Assembly (NCBI RefSeq): GCF_900101615.1
Contig: NZ_FMZX01000008.1
Span: forward strand, 1-64,000
From: Belnapia rosea
GTDB lineage: Bacteria; Pseudomonadota; Alphaproteobacteria; Acetobacterales; Acetobacteraceae
Length of the DNA: 64,000 nt
Direction of reading: 5' to 3'
Part shown: piece by piece, positions 9,517 to 17,282 of the stretch
Layout: the number at the start of each line of letters is the position of its first letter
Position numbering within the stretch: the first letter of the stretch is position 1
The notes under the pieces: generated by a model
What the model saw: only the letters and a program-made list of their open reading frames with translations
The model's database searches: none
What the model was told of the DNA's origin: nothing
Program-made: the position numbers and the translations under genes

Positions 9517-9547
9517 TTGCGGGTTGCCGGCGAAGCTCGGCTAGGAT
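9517..9547 (+). promoter_or_regulatory. Possible promoter of the dehydrogenase gene
   Basis: TTGCGG at 9517-9522 and TAGGAT at 9542-9547 are separated by 19 bases, a slightly long spacer, and lie about 30 bases before the ATG at 9577. The match is modest and is given only because the gap must hold a rightward promoter. Confidence 0.3.
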
Positions 9548-9576
9548 GCGCACAACGACAGCAGGAGGAAGCGCCA

Positions 9577-10659
9577 ATGCGCGCAGCGGTATTCCGCCAG
9601 GGCGACCTGGTGGTGGACACCATCCCCGACCCCGAGCTCGGCGAGGGCCAGGTGCTGGTCCGCACCCGGGCCTGCGGCATCTGCGGCTCCGACCTTCATG
9701 CGGCGAAGCATGCGAAGGAATTCGCCGATCTCTCGGCCCGCAGCGGCGGCCGCTTCGGCATGCCGGCCGACCGCGACGTGGTCTTCGGTCATGAATTCGT
9801 CGGCGAGGTGGTGGCGAACGGCCCCGGCACCGAGGGGCGCTTCCGGCCAGGCACGCTCGTCACCTCCATGCCGCTGACCATCCGCGGCACCATGGTGCAG
9901 GGCATCGGCTACAACCCGGAGGTGCCCGGCGCCTTCGCCGAATACCTGCCGCTGGCCGAACGGATGCTGCTGCCCCTGCCGGAGGGGATGGACCCGGACC
10001 ATGCCGCGCTGGTGGAGCCGATGGCGGTCGGCCTGCATGCGGTGAACTTCGCCCATATGACGGAGGCGGATGTGCCCCTCGTCATCGGCTGCGGCCCGGT
10101 CGGCCTTGCGGTGATCGCCGCGCTGAAGCTGCGCGGCGCCGGCCCGATCATCGCGGCCGATTATTCCCCCGCCCGGCGGGCCCTGGCCACGCGCATGGGC
10201 GCCACCACCGTCATCGATCCTGGCTCCGCCTCCCCCTATGCCGCGCTCGAGGCGGCAGTGACGCCGGAGGGCTTCGACCCTGCCCGCTACGCCCAGCTCT
10301 TCGGCACCTCGCCGCGGCGGCGCCCGGCAGTGGTTTTTGAGTGCGTCGGCGTCCCCGGCGTGATGCAGCAGATCATGGAGGGCGCCCCCGCCGGCACCCG
10401 CATCGTCATCGTCGGCGTCTGCATGCAGCCGGACCGCTTCGAGCCCTTCTTCGGCATCGTCAAGCAGCTCAGCGTGCAATTCGTGCTTGCCTATACGGCG
10501 GAGGAATTCCGCGAGACTCTGGACCACATCGCCAGCGGGCGGATGGATGTCGCGCCCCTCATCACCGGCCGCACCGGCCTCGAGGGCGTGCGCCAGTCCT
10601 TCCAGGACCTCGCCAGCCCGGAACGGCACGCGAAGATCCTTGTGGAGCCCTGGCGATAG
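9577..10659 (+). CDS. Zinc-binding medium-chain alcohol dehydrogenase family protein
   Basis: Predicted cytoplasmic NAD(P)-dependent dehydrogenase of 360 residues. CGICGSDLH supplies the catalytic zinc cysteine, VFGHEFVGEV the His-Glu pair, and VIGCGPVGLAVIAA the nucleotide-binding glycine motif. The lobe that in classical threonine or sorbitol dehydrogenases holds four structural-zinc cysteines has no Cys cluster here, so a structural zinc is not expected. The ATG at 9577 is preceded by AGGAGG at 9563-9568, which is why the longer open frame from 9487 is rejected. It is transcribed away from the hydrolase-importer operon and might oxidise an alcohol released there, but that is only positional inference. 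Exact substrate unknown. Confidence 0.88.
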   Translation: MRAAVFRQGDLVVDTIPDPELGEGQVLVRTRACGICGSDLHAAKHAKEFADLSARSGGRFGMPADRDVVFGHEFVGEVVANGPGTEGRFRPGTLVTSMPLTIRGTMVQGIGYNPEVPGAFAEYLPLAERMLLPLPEGMDPDHAALVEPMAVGLHAVNFAHMTEADVPLVIGCGPVGLAVIAALKLRGAGPIIAADYSPARRALATRMGATTVIDPGSASPYAALEAAVTPEGFDPARYAQLFGTSPRRRPAVVFECVGVPGVMQQIMEGAPAGTRIVIVGVCMQPDRFEPFFGIVKQLSVQFVLAYTAEEFRETLDHIASGRMDVAPLITGRTGLEGVRQSFQDLASPERHAKILVEPWR

Positions 10660-10663
10660 CCGC

Positions 10664-11266
10664 TTAACGCCGCAGCATCCGCATGGCGGCGGCGAGGCGC
10701 AGCCGGAACCCGTGCCTCGCCCCGTGCCCCATTCCGGCGCGAAGGAGGCGCCAGCCCGCAGCCAGCAGCGCCCGGCCCATCGCTCCCATCCGGTGCAGGA
10801 AGTCCCGCGTCGCCACCCAGGCCGGGATGCGCTCCAGCAGCGCATGTCCGTAGTCCAGCAGCCGCATCGCCTTGCCATAGGCCCAGGCGAAGCTCCGCAC
10901 CTGCAGCATCTTCGGCCGGGCAATGGCGAAGAGCCGGGCGGAGAAGGCCACGCCCACCACCTTCGTCGCCAGCAGCACCAGCACCCCCAGCACCACATGC
11001 CCGTGCAGGAACAGCCAGAGCTCGCCGAGCTTCAGCAGCGGGATGAAGGCGAGGAAGGGCAGCACGAAGGCCACCACCACCATCCGCGGGCTGAGCCGCG
11101 CCACCACCCGCTCCAGCACCGCGAAGACCGGCAGATGCGACAGCGCCCGCCCGAGCGCCGTCAGCCAGCGCCAGAGCGTCGCCTCCAGCAGCACCGCCAC
11201 CAGGGCGAGCAGGATGACCGGCAGGTGGAGGGCGCGGCGCAGGAGGCGATGGGGAGAGCCCGGCAT
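10664..11266 (-). CDS. Hypothetical membrane protein
   Basis: A 200-residue protein of unknown function. Two or three strongly hydrophobic segments are visible: about residues 14-32, 62-80 and 87-108 (HVVLGVLVLLATKVVGVAF). The rest is Arg/His-rich and amphipathic, with a very basic C-terminus ending in RMLRR. It overlaps nothing and is convergent with the dehydrogenase gene, the stops being 4 bases apart. I recognise it only as the sort of conserved alphaproteobacterial membrane protein that lacks a characterised member. Confidence 0.7.
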   Translation of the reverse strand: MPGSPHRLLRRALHLPVILLALVAVLLEATLWRWLTALGRALSHLPVFAVLERVVARLSPRMVVVAFVLPFLAFIPLLKLGELWLFLHGHVVLGVLVLLATKVVGVAFSARLFAIARPKMLQVRSFAWAYGKAMRLLDYGHALLERIPAWVATRDFLHRMGAMGRALLAAGWRLLRAGMGHGARHGFRLRLAAAMRMLRR

Positions 11267-11413
11267 GGCCCGACCCTACCATCGCCGGCATGGCGTTGCA
11301 GGGCCCGCATCCCGGTGAGCGACAGCATCTGGGCCAGGCTCCGGGGCTGCTTCGAAGCGCTTGGCACCGATGTGGGCCTGCCTGCCGCAAAGCCGCATCT
11401 TCGGCCTTGCCTC

Positions 11414-11911
11414 TCAGTAGATCCCCATCGCCAGCCCGGCACCGAGCGCCGCGCCCAGCTCCTCGCAGCGGCGGAGATCCTCGGGCGGGATGGTCTTCGG
11501 TGCCAGGATCGCCTCCGGCGTCTGTGCCCGGGTGCAGAGGATCAGCGGTTCCGCCACCGCCCGCAGCCGCCAGCCGGTCGCGATCCGCCCGATCTGCCGC
11601 GCCGCATTGGTGCCGTCGCTGCCGGCGCAGATCAGCGCCGCATAGGGCCGGCCATTCACCCGGTCGAGCACCGGGTAGTAGCAGCGGTCGAAGAAGTCCT
11701 TCATCAGCCCGGCCATGGCGGCGAGGTTCTCGGGCGTGGCGAAGACATAGCCATCCGCCCCGAGCACATCCCCGGGCCCCGCCTCCGGCGCCGCCAGCAG
11801 GCGCACCCGCACCTCCCCCTCGGCCCCATGCTCGGCCCCGCGGGCGGCGGCTTCGGCCATCTGCCGCGTGCCGCCCGTCATGCTGTGCCAGACGAGGAGG
11901 AGGGTCCTCAC
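11414..11911 (-). CDS. Flavodoxin family protein / NADPH-dependent FMN reductase-like
   Basis: A 165-residue flavodoxin-fold protein. The phosphate-binding loop for FMN is HSMTGGTRQMAEA at about residues 9-21, and DGYVFATPENLAAMAGLMKDFFDRCYYP matches the second flavin-contacting segment of this subgroup. It starts with GTG at 11911. It is the most distal gene of a minus-strand group with a 2Fe-2S ferredoxin, a 68-residue protein and a coiled-coil lipoprotein, so an electron-transfer role with the ferredoxin is plausible. Redox partner and acceptor are not visible. Confidence 0.85.
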   Translation of the reverse strand: MRTLLLVWHSMTGGTRQMAEAAARGAEHGAEGEVRVRLLAAPEAGPGDVLGADGYVFATPENLAAMAGLMKDFFDRCYYPVLDRVNGRPYAALICAGSDGTNAARQIGRIATGWRLRAVAEPLILCTRAQTPEAILAPKTIPPEDLRRCEELGAALGAGLAMGIY

Positions 11912-11980
11912 CGCTTGATATCGGCCTTCACCAGCGCGCCGAGGCCCGCGCCTCGGCGAGTTCCAGCTTCTGCGCCGCCT

Positions 11981-12289
11981 TCATGCCGCCGGCCCTCCCT
12001 GCGTCTTCTCCTCGGGCCAGGAGACGGATACGTCGCCTGTGACAAAGGTCTGGCAGGCCATGCGCCAGCCCTCGGCGAGATCGGCCTCGGTCAGGTGCCG
12101 TCGCTCCCTCGGCTTCACCGCATCCGTCCGGCCCCGCCCCTCCTCGATCCGGCACCGGCAGATGCCGCAGACGCCGCCGCCGCATTTGAAGGGGATGCCA
12201 CCCTTCTCGCGGATCGAGATCCGCAGCAGGCTCGTGCTCTCGGTCACCTCCGCCTGCCGTCCGCTGGTCAGGAAGCGCACCGTGATCAC
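11981..12289 (-). CDS. 2Fe-2S ferredoxin
   Basis: A 102-residue plant-type ferredoxin. The cluster ligands are Cys36, Cys41 and Cys44 in CGGGVCGIC plus Cys79 in RMACQTF, the C-x4-C-x2-C...C pattern of this family; an extra Cys46 follows. There is no signal peptide, so it should act in the cytoplasm as a one-electron carrier. Its ATG overlaps the stop of the 68-residue gene upstream (ATGA), implying coupled translation. The family includes donors to ring-hydroxylating oxygenases and similar enzymes, but no oxygenase lies nearby. Confidence 0.92.
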   Translation of the reverse strand: MITVRFLTSGRQAEVTESTSLLRISIREKGGIPFKCGGGVCGICRCRIEEGRGRTDAVKPRERRHLTEADLAEGWRMACQTFVTGDVSVSWPEEKTQGGPAA

Positions 12290-12492
12290 GGCGCCGCCGG
12301 CTCCAGCCGCGCATCGATCCGGCCGAAGGTGGCCAGGGTGCGGATCTTCCGCCGCGCCTCCACCGTGCCGAAATGCCGGAGAATTTTCACCGGTACGCAG
12401 TTCACCACCAATGGGCCCGCCCTCACCGGCGCGAGCCCCGGCGTCGGCTCGGTGCGGAACTGCCCGGGCTTGCTGGTCAGGGTCACATACAT
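12286..12492 (-). CDS. Small conserved-looking protein coupled to the ferredoxin
   Basis: A 68-residue open frame starting MYVTLTSKPG and ending ARLEPAAP. Its stop overlaps the ferredoxin start by 4 bases, and it begins 10 bases after the end of the coiled-coil lipoprotein gene, so it sits inside an operon with no spare room. It has one Cys, no membrane segment and a basic central part (KILRHFGTVEARRKIR). I do not recognise the family. The evidence that it is real is the coupling and the lack of gaps; a role with the ferredoxin is inferred from position. Confidence 0.6.
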   Translation of the reverse strand: MYVTLTSKPGQFRTEPTPGLAPVRAGPLVVNCVPVKILRHFGTVEARRKIRTLATFGRIDARLEPAAP

Positions 12493-12502
12493 CACGCCCT
12501 CC

Positions 12503-14002
12503 TCAGGGCGCGCGGTTCGGGGCGCCGCCACCCTCCGACGGGGCCTCCAGAGGCATGGGCTGGCCGCTCGCCGGCTCCGCCGCCCGCTCCCGCGCCATCC
12601 GCTCGCCGAGCGCCTGCAGCTCGCGCCGCTGCTGGGCGAGCCGTCCCTCGCCCTCGGCGATCTCGCCGGCGAGTTGCTGGCGGCGCTGCTCCATGCGGGC
12701 CACCTCGGAGCGCAGCGTCTCCGCCTGGTCGCGCAGCCGGGCCGCCTCCTGCCGGGCGGCATCGGTGGCGCCGCCCGCCTGGCGGGCCTGGGTTTCCGCC
12801 TCGGCCAGCGCCGCGCGGCGGGTGGCGAGCTCCGTTCCCGCCGCCTGCGCCTCGGCCCGCACGGAAGCCAGGCGCCGCTCCTCGGCTGCCGTGCCGTCGC
12901 GCAGCTCGGCCAGGCGCCGCTCGGCCGCGCCCACCTCGGCGCGCAAGGTCGCGCTCCGCGCCTCGAGTCCTCGCAGCGTCGCCGCCGCGTCGTCGCGTGC
13001 CGCAGAAACACGGGTCAGCTCCGCCTGGGCCTGTTCCACCGCCCCGCGCCGCTGGGTGAGGGCAACCTCGGCCTGGCCCAGCTCCTCGCGCATCCCGGCC
13101 AGGCGCCGCTCCGCCTCACCCGATTGCTGCTCGAGGCCGCGCACCCGCCCGGCCACCTCCTCGGCGCCGCGATTGGTGCTGGCCAGCCGCGTCTCCGCCT
13201 CGGCCAGGGCGCCGCGCCTGGCCGTCAGCTCGCGCTCCGCCGTCGCGGTATCGGCCCGCAGCGCGGCGATCCGCCGCTCCGCCTCGCCGCCTGCCTGCTG
13301 GCGCTGGGCGAGGGCCTGCTGCGCCTCGGCGATGGTGGCGCGCAGGCTCTGCAGCCGCGCCTCCTCCTGCGTTGCCCGCTCGCGCTGGCCGACCAGGCGG
13401 CGGTCCTCGCCCGCCACCTCGTCGCGCAGGCTGGCCAGCCGGCGTTCGGTGGTGGCCGCCATCTCGCGTAGCCCGGCCAGCCGGCGCTCCTCGGCCACCG
13501 CCCGCTCGCCGAGCGAGGACAGTCGCCCATCCTGAGCCGAGGCCTGGTCGCGCAACTCCGTCAACCGGCGCTCGGCCGCCGACGCCTGGTCGCGCAGGCC
13601 GGCGATGCGGGTCTCGGTCTCGCCGAGGCTGCCGCGCCGCTGGGTGCTGGCCTGCTCCAGTTCGGCGAGCTGGCGCTCCTCCTCGGCCAGCCGTTCGCGC
13701 AGCCGCCGCGCCTCGGCCTCCGCCGTGCCGCGCGAGCCCTGGGCCTGGGCCAGCTGGCGCCGGGCGGCGGCGAGCCGCGCCTCCAGCGCCGCCAGCTCGC
13801 CCGCCGCATTCCGTTCGGCCGCCAGCGCCGCTTCCAGCTCGGTCACGCGGCCGCGCAGCAAGGTACCCTGCGCCTCGGACGCCTGGAGATTCCGTTCGAT
13901 CGAGGCGATACGGTCGCTGCGCTCGACGGTCAGGCCGCACCCGGCCAGCGGCATGAGCACGGCGGCCAGCGCCGGCCCGCGCCAAGACAGCAGCTTCGAC
14001 AT
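12503..14002 (-). CDS. Long coiled-coil lipoprotein
   Basis: A 499-residue predicted envelope lipoprotein. The N-terminus MSKLLSWRGPALAAVLMPLAGC has a lipobox with Cys22. From about residue 30 to 480 the protein is almost entirely Ala/Glu/Arg/Leu-rich heptads, with a recurring motif of the type EERRLAxLR spaced 14 or 21 residues apart, so a very long, uninterrupted helix is expected. The tail (SGQPMPLEAPSEGG) is proline-rich. The start at 14002 has a GGGGG-type site just upstream; the longer open frame to 14533 is a shadow of the gene on the other strand. Such a rod could span the periplasm or tether complexes; no known family is claimed. Confidence 0.8.
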   Translation of the reverse strand: MSKLLSWRGPALAAVLMPLAGCGLTVERSDRIASIERNLQASEAQGTLLRGRVTELEAALAAERNAAGELAALEARLAAARRQLAQAQGSRGTAEAEARRLRERLAEEERQLAELEQASTQRRGSLGETETRIAGLRDQASAAERRLTELRDQASAQDGRLSSLGERAVAEERRLAGLREMAATTERRLASLRDEVAGEDRRLVGQRERATQEEARLQSLRATIAEAQQALAQRQQAGGEAERRIAALRADTATAERELTARRGALAEAETRLASTNRGAEEVAGRVRGLEQQSGEAERRLAGMREELGQAEVALTQRRGAVEQAQAELTRVSAARDDAAATLRGLEARSATLRAEVGAAERRLAELRDGTAAEERRLASVRAEAQAAGTELATRRAALAEAETQARQAGGATDAARQEAARLRDQAETLRSEVARMEQRRQQLAGEIAEGEGRLAQQRRELQALGERMARERAAEPASGQPMPLEAPSEGGGAPNRAP

Positions 14003-14176
14003 AGAAAGTCCCCCAAAGCCCCAACCCGGCCTATGGCGCCCGTTCCGCGCCTCCCGGTCAACCACCCCACGGTGGTACCGTTGCGATGAGGCTTCACGAA
14101 ACGGTTGGCGCCGGGGCATGCCGCACCCGCCATTCGGGCCATGGCGGCCGGGCCGGGGGATGCACACATAGGCATC

Positions 14177-15061
14177 ATGAGCGACGCCCCGCATCCCTCC
14201 CTCGCCGCCTTCTCCGACCGGCTGGCGGCCCTCGGCGCGCTGGGCGCCACGCGCACCGTCGCCGTCCATGGCCGCGACGGCCGGGCCCGCTCCGGCCTGC
14301 TCTGGGCCGAAGGTCTGGTGGTCACGGCCGAGGAGGCGCTGGAGCGGGACGACGAGCTGGCCCTCACCCTGCCCGATGGGCGAGAGGTGGCGGCGACGCT
14401 GGCCGGCCGCGACCCGGGCACCGATGTCGCCCTGCTGCGGGCCGAGACCGGCCCGCTGTCGCCGCTCGACCTCGCCCCGCCGGAGGCGCTGGCAGCCGGC
14501 CACCTCGTGGTCGCCATCGGCCGGGACGAGCACGGGCCGCTGCTGGCCTTCGGCGCCACCGCCCAGGTCGGCGGCCCCTGGCGCTCCATGCGCGGCGGCC
14601 GGCTGGAGCGGCGCATCCAGCTCGGCCTCCGGCTAGACCCGGTGGCCGAGGGCGGCGTGGTGCTCGACCATGCCGGCCGCCTCGTCGGCATGGCCGTGCC
14701 CGGCCCCCGTCGCCGGGCGCTCGCCATCCCGGCCGAGACCATCGCCCGCTCGGTCGGGCATATCGGCCGCCATGGCAGGGTGGCGCGCGGCTATCTTGGC
14801 CTGGCCCTCCAGCCGGTGCGGACCGAGGGGCTGCGGGGCCTTATCGTCGTCGGCATCGACCCGAGGAGTCCGGCCGGCCAGGCCGGCCTGCTGCTCGGCG
14901 ACGTGCTGGCGGCCTGGGACGGCGCCCCGCTCGGCTCGGTGCGCGAGATGCTGGCCCGGCTCGACCCGGAAAGCATCGGTTCGGAGGTCGTGCTCGACCT
15001 CATCCGCGGCGGCGAGCACCGGCGGGTGACGCTCCGCATCGGCGAGCGGGCGGCAGCCTGA
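14177..15061 (+). CDS. HtrA-like protein with PDZ domain and degenerate protease active site
   Basis: A 294-residue protein with the layout of a trypsin-like HtrA domain (about 25-195) followed by one PDZ domain (about 205-290; GYLGLALQP, GIDPRSPAGQAGLLLGDVLAAWDG). The catalytic Asp is kept (Asp83 in GTDVALLR), but the His position reads VVTAEEAL (Glu52/53 instead of the His of TNxHVV) and the Ser position reads VAEGGVVLD (Glu158 instead of GNSGG). It should therefore be inactive as a protease. There is no signal peptide or membrane anchor from the ATG at 14177, unlike typical periplasmic DegP. The longer frame from 14105 adds nothing recognisable. The regulator gene starts one base after its stop, so the two probably work together, perhaps with this protein as a peptide-sensing partner (inference). 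Confidence 0.82.
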   Translation: MSDAPHPSLAAFSDRLAALGALGATRTVAVHGRDGRARSGLLWAEGLVVTAEEALERDDELALTLPDGREVAATLAGRDPGTDVALLRAETGPLSPLDLAPPEALAAGHLVVAIGRDEHGPLLAFGATAQVGGPWRSMRGGRLERRIQLGLRLDPVAEGGVVLDHAGRLVGMAVPGPRRRALAIPAETIARSVGHIGRHGRVARGYLGLALQPVRTEGLRGLIVVGIDPRSPAGQAGLLLGDVLAAWDGAPLGSVREMLARLDPESIGSEVVLDLIRGGEHRRVTLRIGERAAA

Positions 15062-15062
15062 C

Positions 15063-15647
15063 ATGCCAGCCGAAACCCTCCTCGACCGGCCTCCCCCGCG
15101 CCGCCCGGCGAGCCTTGCCGCCGTCACGGTCCATGCCACGGATGGCGATATCGCCGCCCGCCTCGCCGACCTGCCCGGCATCCGCCTGGTGGAGGACACG
15201 GCCGATGCAGCGGTAACGGTCACCGACCTGCCCAGGGTGGAGCCCGAAGGCCCGCCGACCCTGGTGCTGGCCGAGGGCGCCACGGCGCTCGCCGCGCTGC
15301 GGGCCGGCGCCCGCGCCGTGCTGCCGCCGGATGCGGCCCCGGCGCTGCTGGCGGCCGCCCTGCCCGCCATCGCCCGCGGCCTGGCGGTGCTGCCGCCCGC
15401 CCAGCTCGCCAGCCTCGCCGGGCGCGCCGCCCCCCCGGTGGCGATGGAGGCCGGCCTCACCCGGCGCGAGCGCGAGGTGCTGGACCTGCTGGCCGCCGGC
15501 GCCTCCAACAAGGTCATTGCACGGCGGCTCGGCCTCTCCTTCCACACCGCGAAGGCGCATGTCGCCGCGGTGCTGCAGAAGCTGGGCGCCGCCAGCCGGG
15601 CGGATGCGGTGGCGCGCGGCGCGCGGGCGGGGCTGGTGCTGCTATAG
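15063..15647 (+). CDS. LuxR-type response regulator with atypical receiver domain
   Basis: A 194-residue DNA-binding regulator. The C-terminal helix-turn-helix is clear: LTRREREVLDLLAAGASNKVIA at about 129-150 and HTAKAHVAAVLQKLGA. The N-terminal 120 residues look like a shortened receiver: an Asp that could be the phospho-acceptor is present (Asp55 in VTVTDLP), but the Lys normally following the last strands is replaced (AVLPPDA instead of L-x-K-D), so ordinary phosphorylation is doubtful. It begins one base after the stop of the pseudo-protease gene and is surely co-transcribed. Target genes are unknown. Confidence 0.88.
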   Translation: MPAETLLDRPPPRRPASLAAVTVHATDGDIAARLADLPGIRLVEDTADAAVTVTDLPRVEPEGPPTLVLAEGATALAALRAGARAVLPPDAAPALLAAALPAIARGLAVLPPAQLASLAGRAAPPVAMEAGLTRREREVLDLLAAGASNKVIARRLGLSFHTAKAHVAAVLQKLGAASRADAVARGARAGLVLL

Positions 15648-15675
15648 TCGGGGCACCCCCGACGGAGCGGCCCCG

Positions 15676-16305
15676 ATGATCCAGGTCCACCACCTCAACA
15701 ACTCCCGCTCGCAGCGCATCCTCTGGCTGCTGGAGGAGCTGGGGGTGCCCTATGAGGTGATCCGCTACGAGCGGGACCCGCAGACCATGCTGGCCCCGCC
15801 CGAGCTGCGGCAGATCCACCCTCTCGGCAAGTCGCCCCTGGTGGTCGAGGAAGGCGAGGTCCTCGCCGAAACCGGCGCCATCGTCGAGGCGCTCCTGGAG
15901 CGGCATGGCGCCGGACGCCTCGCCCCGCCGCCGGGCACACCGGCCCATCGCCGCTTCCGCTACTGGCTGCATTTCGCCGAGGGATCGGCGATGACGCCCC
16001 TGCTGGTGAAGCTCTACCTGATGCGCGTCGGCGAGGCGGCCGCCCCCGTCCTCACCCGGATCGACGCCAACCTCGCCGCCATGCTCGACTACCTGGAGGC
16101 CGAGGTGGCGAAGGAGGGCTATTTCGCCGGCCCCGACCTCACCGCCGCCGATGTGATGATGAGCTTCCCGCTCGAGGCCGCCACCTCCCGCGGCGGGCTC
16201 GACGCCTCCCGCCCCGCGCTCTTCGGCCTGCTGCGCCGCTTGCAGGCGCGCCCCGCCTATCGCCAGGCGCTGGAGCGTGGTGGGCCCTACGCCTACGCGC
16301 CTTGA
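15676..16305 (+). CDS. Glutathione S-transferase family protein
   Basis: A 209-residue cytosolic transferase. The N-terminal thioredoxin-fold half begins MIQVHHLNNSRSQRILWLLEE, with the NSRSQ segment carrying a likely catalytic Ser, then HPLGKSPLVV with the cis-Pro and ETGAIVEAL that binds the glutathione gamma-glutamyl end. The all-helical half includes YFAGPDLTAADVMMSFPLE, the N-capping region of the family. It follows the regulator gene by 28 bases. The electrophile it handles cannot be predicted. Confidence 0.92.
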   Translation: MIQVHHLNNSRSQRILWLLEELGVPYEVIRYERDPQTMLAPPELRQIHPLGKSPLVVEEGEVLAETGAIVEALLERHGAGRLAPPPGTPAHRRFRYWLHFAEGSAMTPLLVKLYLMRVGEAAAPVLTRIDANLAAMLDYLEAEVAKEGYFAGPDLTAADVMMSFPLEAATSRGGLDASRPALFGLLRRLQARPAYRQALERGGPYAYAP

Positions 16306-16312
16306 CTTGCGT

Positions 16313-16347
16313 TGCTCCTTTGAGCAATTGATTTGCTCGAAGGAGCA
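16313..16347. promoter_or_regulatory. 15-bp inverted repeat (likely TA operator) overlapping the antitoxin ribosome site
   Basis: TGCTCCTTTGAGCAA at 16313-16327 and TTGCTCGAAGGAGCA at 16333-16347 are inverted copies with a single mismatch and a 5-base spacer. The right arm contains the AAGGAG ribosome site (16340-16345) of the antitoxin gene at 16354. A TTGACT box at 16302-16307 could be the -35 element, which would place the repeat across the promoter. Autorepression by the Xre-type antitoxin is the usual arrangement and fits well; as RNA the repeat could also fold and mask the ribosome site. Confidence 0.65.
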
Positions 16348-16353
16348 TGACCC

Positions 16354-16809
16354 ATGCATTCCCAGGCGGCACCAACCGGCCTTTCCCACTATCTCCGCCT
16401 CTACCAGGCCTCCGCCCTCGAGCGGGTCGAGATGATCAAGGCTGGCCTTTCCGCCAGCGAGGCCAAGCGCATCTTCGCCGACCTCGCCATCGGCCAGGGC
16501 GCCGCGCTCAAGGCGCTGCGCCTGTCGCCCGCGACGGTGAACAAGAAGGCCAAGCAGGACGGGACCCTCTCGCCGGGCGAGAGCGAGCGGGTGCTCGGCA
16601 TGGCGAAGCTGGTCGGCCAGCTGGAGGCGATGGTCCAGGCATCCGGCGACCCGGAGGGCTTCGACGCCCCCGGCTGGATGGCCCGCTGGCTGCAGGCGCC
16701 GCTGCCTGCCCTCGGCGGCCGGCGGCCCATGGACCTGATGGACACGATGGAGGGCCAGGCCCTGGTCTCCACCACCCTCGCCCAGATGCAGGGCGGGGCC
16801 TATGCGTGA
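16354..16809 (+). CDS. Xre/MbcA/ParS-type antitoxin (DUF2384)
   Basis: A 151-residue antitoxin. Residues 20-75 form the Xre-like helix-turn-helix part (MIKAGLSASEAKRIFADLAIGQGAALKALRLSPATVNKK), and the C-terminal half, with VLGMAKLVGQLEAMV and GWMARWLQAPLPALGGRRPMDLM, matches the DUF2384 toxin-binding domain, the GGRRPMDLM stretch being the most diagnostic. The next gene is a RES toxin whose GTG overlaps this stop. It should bind and neutralise the toxin and repress the operon through the inverted repeat in front of it. Confidence 0.9.
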   Translation: MHSQAAPTGLSHYLRLYQASALERVEMIKAGLSASEAKRIFADLAIGQGAALKALRLSPATVNKKAKQDGTLSPGESERVLGMAKLVGQLEAMVQASGDPEGFDAPGWMARWLQAPLPALGGRRPMDLMDTMEGQALVSTTLAQMQGGAYA

Positions 16810-17282
16810 GCCGCACCGTCTGGCGGATCGCCACGGACACGCCCGACTACGAGGCCGATGACCTCTCCGGCGCTGGCGCCAAGCAGACCGGCGGGCGCTG
16901 GAACGAGGGGGGGCTTCCCGTCCTCTACACCTCGGAAAGCCGCGCCCTCGCCTGCCTGGAGACCATCGTCCACCTGAATGCCGGTGGCCTGCCGCTCAAC
17001 CGCTACCTGGTCGCGCTGATGATCCCGCAGGCGCTCTGGGAGGCCGCCCGGCGCGAGAGCGCCGACACGCTGCCCGTTGGTTGGGATGCGCAGCCGGCCG
17101 GCCGCGCCAGCATCGCCTTTGGCACGCGATGGCTGCGGTCGGGCCGCTCCGCCCTGCTCATCCTCCCCTCGGTGATCGTCCCGGAGGAGTGCAACATTCT
17201 CATCAACCCGCAGCACCCGGACAGCGCCGGCATCACCGCCGCCAAGCAGCGCCGGTGGCTGTATGACCCGCGCCTGGCCTGA
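16806..17282 (+). CDS. RES-domain toxin
   Basis: A 158-residue RES-family toxin. Family motifs are GGRWNEGGLPVLYTSES (Arg31, Tyr41) and ALACLETIVHL (Glu52), matching the Arg and Glu of the catalytic core, with INPQHP near the end as in typical members. Characterised RES toxins consume NAD+ or ADP-ribosylate a target; which applies here is not visible. Translation starts at GTG 16806 inside the antitoxin stop (GTGA), so toxin output depends on antitoxin translation. Length is normal and there is no break, so the module looks intact. Confidence 0.92.
   Translation: MSRTVWRIATDTPDYEADDLSGAGAKQTGGRWNEGGLPVLYTSESRALACLETIVHLNAGGLPLNRYLVALMIPQALWEAARRESADTLPVGWDAQPAGRASIAFGTRWLRSGRSALLILPSVIVPEECNILINPQHPDSAGITAAKQRRWLYDPRLA

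Noticed and set aside
11928-11984. 18-codon frame between flavodoxin and ferredoxin genes (MKAAQKLELAEARASARW)
   Set aside because: It overlaps the ferredoxin stop as ATGA, which is suggestive, but it is too short to judge and could be the remnant of a frameshifted gene.
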